From the NCBI GenBank assembly GCA_964439265.1, contig CAYTOA010000006.1, positions 57,144 to 121,143 on the forward strand: DNA of 64,000 bases, read 5' to 3'. Position 1 is the stretch's first letter. Each line of letters opens with the position of its first letter. This stretch comes from JAGVPT01 sp964439265 (GTDB lineage: Bacteria; Bacteroidota; Ignavibacteria; UBA10030; UBA8401). Below, one piece after another: positions 59,173-64,000 of this stretch. A program made the translations under genes and the position numbers. A model generated the notes under the pieces. That model made no database searches. It saw only the letters and a program-made list of their open reading frames with translations, and had not been told where the DNA came from.

Positions 59173-61167
59173 TTAGAGTGGGAGCTGTACGCTGATTTCC
59201 ATCCCCCGTTTTGGAGAGGAATGAACCGAAACTGTTCCTCCCACGTAGGCGGCCCGTTCCTTCATATTCAACAGACCCATCCCTGAGTTTTTTGACGGAT
59301 TTGCAGTCAGTTCGTGCTCGTCGGCACCTTTACCGTTGTCCTTGATCTTCATCGTGATATGTGAATGATCTCGTGCACACCTGATCATAAGCCGGGTTGC
59401 TTCGGAATGTTTAGCAACATTGCTGAGTGCCTCCTGGATGATTCTGTACATCGTTACTTCAATCTCGGGCGAAACCTTTTTGGGAAAACGCACAAACTTC
59501 AGATCGACATCGACCTTCGTCACCTCCGCAAAATCCTCACACATACTTCTGACGGCCGGAATCACTCCAAGGTCATCCAATTCGCTGGGCCGCAGATTTT
59601 GCGAGATCCTCCGCACCTCGTGCATTGCTTTTTCGAGCGAGACTTTCGCGCTTGCGACGACTTCCTTCAATCCTTTGTCTTTGCGCTTCGTCCGTTCTTC
59701 GATGCTTTCCATTCTGAATTTTACCGACGAGAGAATTTGATTGACGCTGTCATGCAGGTCGCGCGCGACGCGCCGCCGTTCCGATTCCTGAGCGTTGATG
59801 ATGCGAATCGGGAGTTCCCGCAGCATTTCATCGGCAACTTTCCGTTCGGTGATGTCGCGGAAATTGACAACTACGGCCCCTACCGAAGCGTCTTCGAGCA
59901 AGTTCTTCCCTATCCCTTCGATCCATCTCCATGAGCCGTTCTTTACTTTGTAACGGATTTCCGCCGAAGCGATCATCATCGGTTCGCGAAGAAGCTCATC
60001 GAAGAGATGATTGATGGACTCGAGGTCGAGCGGATGGATCAATGCAAGTGCATTCGTCCCGATCAAATCATCGGAGGAATAACCGAGAACCCTGGTAACG
60101 GAAGGGCTGACGTAAGAGAACAGGCCTTCCCGGTCGACCAGTGCGACGACGTCAGAGCTCTCCTCGATGAGCGCCCGGAATCTCTTTTCCCTTAAGGCCA
60201 GCTCGTCGCGGGCATGGACTCGTTCGCTGACGTCGCGGACAACGTTCCGGTATTCTCTGACATTTCCGTCTGCGTCGCGGATGATCCGCGTCGATTGTTC
60301 CACCCATGTTGACGTGCCGTCCTTTCTCCTTCCTCGGAATTCGCACGCGGTGTCGATGGTGCCATCAGCGGTCCGGTCGCGGTAGAATTTCAATACCCGC
60401 GGGCGGTCTTGCGCGATGATGAGGCTGAGAAAGGGCTTGCCGATTATCTCCTCGGGCAGGTAGCCGGTTTCGGAGTAGAAGTTCGGGCTGCTGTAGACGA
60501 TCATCCCCTGGTGGTCGCAGACAAAGTAGACCTCACTGATGTTTTCGACGAGGTCACGGTATTTTTTTTCGCTTTCGCGCAGCGCCTGGTCGGCAAGCTT
60601 CCGTTCTGTGAAGTCGACAATCGATACAAGTACCTTGGAGTAATCGGTTTCATGCCCGGGCACAACCGACCACTTCAGGAAAATGTCCTTTCGCTCGCCG
60701 GTAAAGGTTCTGTTGAAATCTTCCGTTTCAAATGTCAATTTGCCGGCCGCGACTGCAACTAATTCTTCAATAAAAGCATCGTGGATCTCATCCCCGAAGA
60801 CCCCGCTAAGGCCGGCAAAAAATTCTTTTTTACTTTCAACGCTGTACAACTTCATCGTTGCTTTATTGATATCGAGGACTTTTACTTTGGCGGCGCAAGC
60901 GGCGACTTCGCCAGAATGATTTAAAAAGTATCGTTTAAAGTCCTTTACTCCGGAGTTCCGCAGACGTTCGATGTACGACCTGACCTCGGAAAAGTCCTCT
61001 TCCCAAAGTGAAATAGGAGAGTTTTCAAAAAAGCTGTAGTACCGTGCTTCGCTCTGGCGCAATTCGATCTCATGGCGCCTCTGCCGGAGAAGCGAGCTCC
61101 ACAACAAAATAGAAAACCCTGCAAGGAGCATTCCGACCGGAAGGAGGAAACTGAAATGCGGCGTCAT
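59173..61167 (-). CDS. PAS-domain sensor histidine kinase (HisKA_3 / NarX-like)
   Basis: A 664-aa membrane-linked kinase. One N-terminal helix (FLLPVGMLLAGFSILLW) is followed by three PAS domains at about 39-190, 199-318 and 327-446 (YFVCDHQGMIVYSSPNFYSE and FSYVSPSVTRVLGYSSDDL are clear). Then the HisKA_3 dimerisation helix with H472 (RRRVARDLHDSVNQIL) and a HATPase domain (MGLLNMKERAAYVGG). The long open frame to 61290 begins with TTG and lacks support; I use the ATG at 61167. Ligand unknown. Confidence 0.92.
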   Translation of the reverse strand: MTPHFSFLLPVGMLLAGFSILLWSSLLRQRRHEIELRQSEARYYSFFENSPISLWEEDFSEVRSYIERLRNSGVKDFKRYFLNHSGEVAACAAKVKVLDINKATMKLYSVESKKEFFAGLSGVFGDEIHDAFIEELVAVAAGKLTFETEDFNRTFTGERKDIFLKWSVVPGHETDYSKVLVSIVDFTERKLADQALRESEKKYRDLVENISEVYFVCDHQGMIVYSSPNFYSETGYLPEEIIGKPFLSLIIAQDRPRVLKFYRDRTADGTIDTACEFRGRRKDGTSTWVEQSTRIIRDADGNVREYRNVVRDVSERVHARDELALREKRFRALIEESSDVVALVDREGLFSYVSPSVTRVLGYSSDDLIGTNALALIHPLDLESINHLFDELLREPMMIASAEIRYKVKNGSWRWIEGIGKNLLEDASVGAVVVNFRDITERKVADEMLRELPIRIINAQESERRRVARDLHDSVNQILSSVKFRMESIEERTKRKDKGLKEVVASAKVSLEKAMHEVRRISQNLRPSELDDLGVIPAVRSMCEDFAEVTKVDVDLKFVRFPKKVSPEIEVTMYRIIQEALSNVAKHSEATRLMIRCARDHSHITMKIKDNGKGADEHELTANPSKNSGMGLLNMKERAAYVGGTVSVHSSPKRGMEISVQLPL

Positions 61168-61513
61168 GAACCGGTAGCCATGAATTGAAGTTCGTACATT
61201 GCGGGCAGCGGACGCCGCCGCAAAAGACAAAAAGACTTCTTGCTTCCGAAAACCGCAGGCCTCGAGAGGCAATTGTGAGCGCAGAGCCAAACCATGGTCG
61301 CGTTTTCCAAGTTATCAGCAAGACAACAGATGATCAGCCCTCTCGGCGGGATTATTCTGGAAAACCCGCTACTTCGCGAAATTGTAGGAATATTCCGCGC
61401 AAAAATCAAGCGAACCTTTTACAGAGTGTCGTGAAGCCTGCTGACAGCTGACTGACGGCGAGCATTGATCTTTCATGAAATTAATTGTACAAGCCATGTC
61501 ATCAACTGCCGTC
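61168..61513. other. Gap between uvrC and the kinase gene
   Basis: About 345 bases with the probable kinase promoter. It contains TTGTAGGAATATTCCG (61383-61398), a near-match to the TGTAGGGAATATTCG context of the pilus locus. No convincing gene. Confidence 0.4.
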
Positions 61514-63394
61514 TCATTGTTCTTCCTTCACCGGCTCTTCGAAATACTCACGTATTTTCGCGGCGACTTTTTCTCCGACGATCTCCGACAGCTGCGTTTC
61601 GGTTGCAAACTTCACTCCCTGCACCGACCCGAACGCTTCAAGCAATTCCTTCGCCCTCTTCTTTCCGACTCCCCCGATAAGGTCGAGTTCGGTCTGAAGG
61701 GTCCGTTTGTCCCGCAGAGAGCGGTGGAACGTTATTGCGAACCGGTGAGCCTCGTCGCGAACCTGCTGGAGCAGACGGAGGGCCGATGAGGATTTTGGGA
61801 TAGGGACCGGGTCGCTCTCATCCGGTACAAAAACTTCTTCGAGCCGCTTTGCAAGACTGATGATCGGCTGCGACTGAAGCGATAATTCTCTCAACACCTC
61901 GCAGGCGCTGGAAAGCTGCCCCTTACCCCCGTCTACCATGATCAAATCCGGCAGCGGCAATTGTTCCTCCAGCACACGCGAATACCGACGGCGGATGACC
62001 TCCCTCATGCTGGCAAAATCGTCGACGATATTTCCTTCCGCAGCCGACCTGATCTTGAACTTCCGATACTCGCTTTTCTTCGGCCTGCCGTCTTCGAAGA
62101 CAACCATCGACGCAACCGTTTCTGTTCCCTGAAGGTGCGAGATATCGAAACACTCGATGCGGCGCGGCGGATTCGGCAAACGGAGGTCTCGCTGGAGCGA
62201 CTGCACCGCGTGCGGAATAAAATCTTCCCGCTTCATTTTCTGCAATTTCAATTCGTCAAGCAGATATTTTGCATTCTTGCGGCACATCGAAACGAGTTTT
62301 GCGAGCTCACCCTCAACAGGCACGACGACGTCGACAGGCTTTCCCTTCTGGCCGGACAACCACTCCTTCGCCGCCTCGCCGGATTCGATCGGCGATGAGA
62401 GGACAACTTCGGAAGGGACGTCGTTTGACTCGAGGTAGTACCGCTGAACGAGCGCTTCGATAACTTCCGATTCGCTTTTTCCTTCCACTTTACCGATGTA
62501 GTAGTGCTGCCTGCCGAGCACTTTTCCCTCGCGTATCTTGAATACTACTCCGCAGGCGTCATCTCCCTCTGCGGCAACGGCAATGATGTCGCGGTCATGG
62601 AGTTCGACGTCCACAATCTTTTGATTCGAGGAATACACTTCCAGTTCCCGCAGCCGGTTTCTGAAAACCGCCGCGTCCTCAAATTTCAGGTCGGCAGCAG
62701 CCGACCGCATCTGAACGTCCAGGGATTCGATCACGCTGGTACTCTTGCCCAGCAATACCTGCCCTACATGATCGATCATCTGGTTGTAGCGCTCCTCCGA
62801 TACCAGCCCCTCGCACGGCCCCTCACACTTCTTGATGTGATAGTCGAGGCAGACACGAGTCTTCTTTCTCTCGATAAATTCTTTGTCGATGTGGAAATTG
62901 CAGCTCCTGATCATGAAGATATCGCGCACGGTTTTCAACGCCGACCGCATGGTGTGAACGTCCGTGTACGGACCGAAATAGCGAGAACCGTCCCGCGACA
63001 CGCGCCGCGTCACAAAGACACGGGGATAAGGTTCATTGGTAATGACGATATACGGATAACTCTTGTCGTCTTTAAGGCTGACATTGTAGCGCGGTCTTTT
63101 CGATTTGATGAGGTTCGCCTCGAGGATGAGCGCTTCTACTTCCGAATCGGTCGTAATGATCTCGACATCGGAGACCTTTTCGACCATCATCGCAATGCGC
63201 GGCTCGAGAACCCGCGATTTGTGAAAATATTGGCGGACCCTGCTGCGGAGAATTTTTGCCTTCCCGACGTAGAGAACCGTTCCCTCGTTGTCTTTGAACT
63301 GGTACACCCCTGGAACCGTCGGAAGATTGTTCAACTTCTCGTCGAGCGAGATCTCGTCTTTTGTGAACGATATTATTTTTTCGTTACTGGACAC
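61514..63394 (-). CDS. uvrC: UvrABC system protein C
   Basis: A 626-aa nucleotide-excision-repair nuclease. The N-terminal GIY-YIG domain has LPTVPGVYQFKDNEGTVLYVGKAK, the Cys-rich region CLDYHIKKCEGPC, and the UVR motif AAADLKFEDAAVFRNRLRELE. The endonuclease domain (RRIECFDISHLQGTETVASM) and C-terminal HhH part (LIGGVGKKRAKELLEAFGS) are intact. I chose GTG 63394, 10 nt after the epimerase stop; the frame further upstream is a shadow of the epimerase gene. Confidence 0.95.
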   Translation of the reverse strand: MSSNEKIISFTKDEISLDEKLNNLPTVPGVYQFKDNEGTVLYVGKAKILRSRVRQYFHKSRVLEPRIAMMVEKVSDVEIITTDSEVEALILEANLIKSKRPRYNVSLKDDKSYPYIVITNEPYPRVFVTRRVSRDGSRYFGPYTDVHTMRSALKTVRDIFMIRSCNFHIDKEFIERKKTRVCLDYHIKKCEGPCEGLVSEERYNQMIDHVGQVLLGKSTSVIESLDVQMRSAAADLKFEDAAVFRNRLRELEVYSSNQKIVDVELHDRDIIAVAAEGDDACGVVFKIREGKVLGRQHYYIGKVEGKSESEVIEALVQRYYLESNDVPSEVVLSSPIESGEAAKEWLSGQKGKPVDVVVPVEGELAKLVSMCRKNAKYLLDELKLQKMKREDFIPHAVQSLQRDLRLPNPPRRIECFDISHLQGTETVASMVVFEDGRPKKSEYRKFKIRSAAEGNIVDDFASMREVIRRRYSRVLEEQLPLPDLIMVDGGKGQLSSACEVLRELSLQSQPIISLAKRLEEVFVPDESDPVPIPKSSSALRLLQQVRDEAHRFAITFHRSLRDKRTLQTELDLIGGVGKKRAKELLEAFGSVQGVKFATETQLSEIVGEKVAAKIREYFEEPVKEEQ

Positions 63395-63404
63395 GTTTAG
63401 AGCT

Positions 63405-63830
63405 TCATGCCTTCGTTGGGTGTATCTGTTGACTGAGTTCGACAAGAACTCCGTTCGCCGACTTTGGGTGGATGAATGCCACAAGACATCCGTCGCCCCC
63501 CGGAAAAGGCTCATTGCTCGCGAACTGAAACCCGAGACTCGTCAATCTATGCATTTCCTTTTCGATATCATCCACCTCCAGACAAATGTGGTGTATACCT
63601 TCTCCCCGTTTATCGATGAACGTGGTGATGGCCGAACCGGCGCCGGAAGCATCCACTGCTTCGACCAACTCAATCGAGCTTTCTCCTATCGGATAAAAGG
63701 ATACTGTAGCATTTTGGCTTGCAATCTTCTCGGTGCGCGGGAAATCGTTTCCCAGCAGCTTTGAAAACAGCTCTTTGGAAACGCCGAGATTTTTCACTGC
63801 AATACTGACATGCGCAATGCGTTCAATCAT
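63405..63830 (-). CDS. mce: Methylmalonyl-CoA epimerase
   Basis: A 141-aa VOC-fold enzyme that interconverts (S)- and (R)-methylmalonyl-CoA in propionate/succinate metabolism. It has the paired motifs IAHVSIAVKNL and GIHHICLEVDDIE (His metal ligands), IELVEA and GVLVELSQ (Glu ligands). Length matches the family. It starts 69 nt after the T-rich side of a terminator, so it begins its own transcript with uvrC. Confidence 0.92.
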   Translation of the reverse strand: MIERIAHVSIAVKNLGVSKELFSKLLGNDFPRTEKIASQNATVSFYPIGESSIELVEAVDASGAGSAITTFIDKRGEGIHHICLEVDDIEKEMHRLTSLGFQFASNEPFPGGDGCLVAFIHPKSANGVLVELSQQIHPTKA

Positions 63831-63887
63831 GGGAATTCATGCCCTAATGGATCCAATCGTGAAAAAGTAGATAACCGGCGAATATCA

Positions 63888-63933
63888 TTGAAAATAATAA
63901 AGCGCGGGCAATAAACCAAACCTGGCCCGCGCT
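63888..63933 (-). terminator. Terminator of a gene entering from the right edge
   Basis: On the minus strand, stem AGCGCGGGC (63925-63933) / GCCCGCGCT (63901-63909) with a 15-nt loop, followed by TTATTATTTTC (63890-63900). It lies between the possible partial gene at 63969 and mce. Confidence 0.75.
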
Positions 63934-63968
63934 CTGAAAAATTTTTCGCAACGAAGGAACGAAAGGAC

Positions 63969-64000
63969 TCACATCCCCGGCCACCTTTTCATTTCATTTT
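63969..64000 (-). CDS. Possible C-terminal end of a gene cut by the window edge
   Basis: On the minus strand the frame NEMKRWPGM is followed by TGA at 63969-63971, about 36 nt before a terminator. This suggests the tail of a gene upstream of mce, but too little is visible to name it. Confidence 0.3.
   Translation of the reverse strand, partial: NEMKRWPGM

Noticed and set aside
63394..63514. N-terminal extension of uvrC to 63514
   Set aside because: It is the reverse-frame shadow of the epimerase gene; UvrC begins with its GIY-YIG domain just after GTG 63394.

Overview
The window looks like part of the chromosome of a Gram-negative bacterium of the Bacteroidota/Chlorobiota/Ignavibacteriota lineage. 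The evidence is a full Bacteroides-aerotolerance (bat) operon in the order moxR-DUF58-membrane protein-batA-batB-batC-batD-batE, a four-helix-bundle (S23/IVP) protein, an Omp85-type barrel ending in Phe, lipoboxes, and a tRNA gene without an encoded CCA. The lineage call is inference; no rRNA is present. There is no phage, integrase, transposase or CRISPR array, so most of this is core genome. The unusual content lies in small repeats, a few uncharacterised gene groups and one compact pilus-like locus.

Layout. 1-5012 (minus): a tightly overlapping operon of a GT9 glycosyltransferase, a DUF3108 protein, a deoxyhypusine-synthase-like protein of unknown role, a CAAX protease, a zinc-ribbon protein and cdsA, which is cut by the window edge. 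5146-9160 (minus): VanX-type dipeptidase, geranylgeranyl-reductase-like flavoprotein coupled to a ferredoxin, FKBP isomerase, acyl-ACP desaturase and HU. 9492-20343 (plus): a secreted protein, a giant TPR protein, an unknown 381-aa protein, S23, obg, ruvB, an acylating aldehyde dehydrogenase with a C-terminal tail, and aag. 20406-29863 (minus): a cluster of small membrane proteins with a winged-helix regulator (including a 42-aa protein), a transsulfuration enzyme, ferritin, alpha-glucan phosphorylase and a PafA-like phosphatase. 29981-32347 (plus): a 5'-nucleotidase and a P-loop protein. 32407-47831 (minus): Omp85-like barrel, organophosphate antiporter, transketolase, hemerythrin-like protein, two NarL-type regulators and the bat operon. 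48097-48761 (plus): a lipoprotein and tRNA-Val(CAC). 48984-63830 (minus): RNB exonuclease, secreted PepF, the pilus-like locus (three pilin-like proteins, PilB, PilC), a PAS kinase/NarL regulator pair, uvrC and methylmalonyl-CoA epimerase.

Three themes stand out. (1) The 52.9-58.3 kb locus encodes a PilB ATPase and PilC platform with three membrane-anchored pilin-like proteins that lack a recognisable type III leader/Glu5. Its non-coding DNA carries three copies of GGGAATATNCG. (2) Short imperfect word-like repeats and palindromes fill many gaps and in several places have become coding sequence: the signal peptide of the VanX-type enzyme, the linker of the aldehyde dehydrogenase, the start of aag, and the apparent N-terminus of the glycosyltransferase. 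(3) The aldehyde dehydrogenase has a linker plus amphipathic C-terminal helix resembling a microcompartment encapsulation peptide, although no shell gene is in the window.
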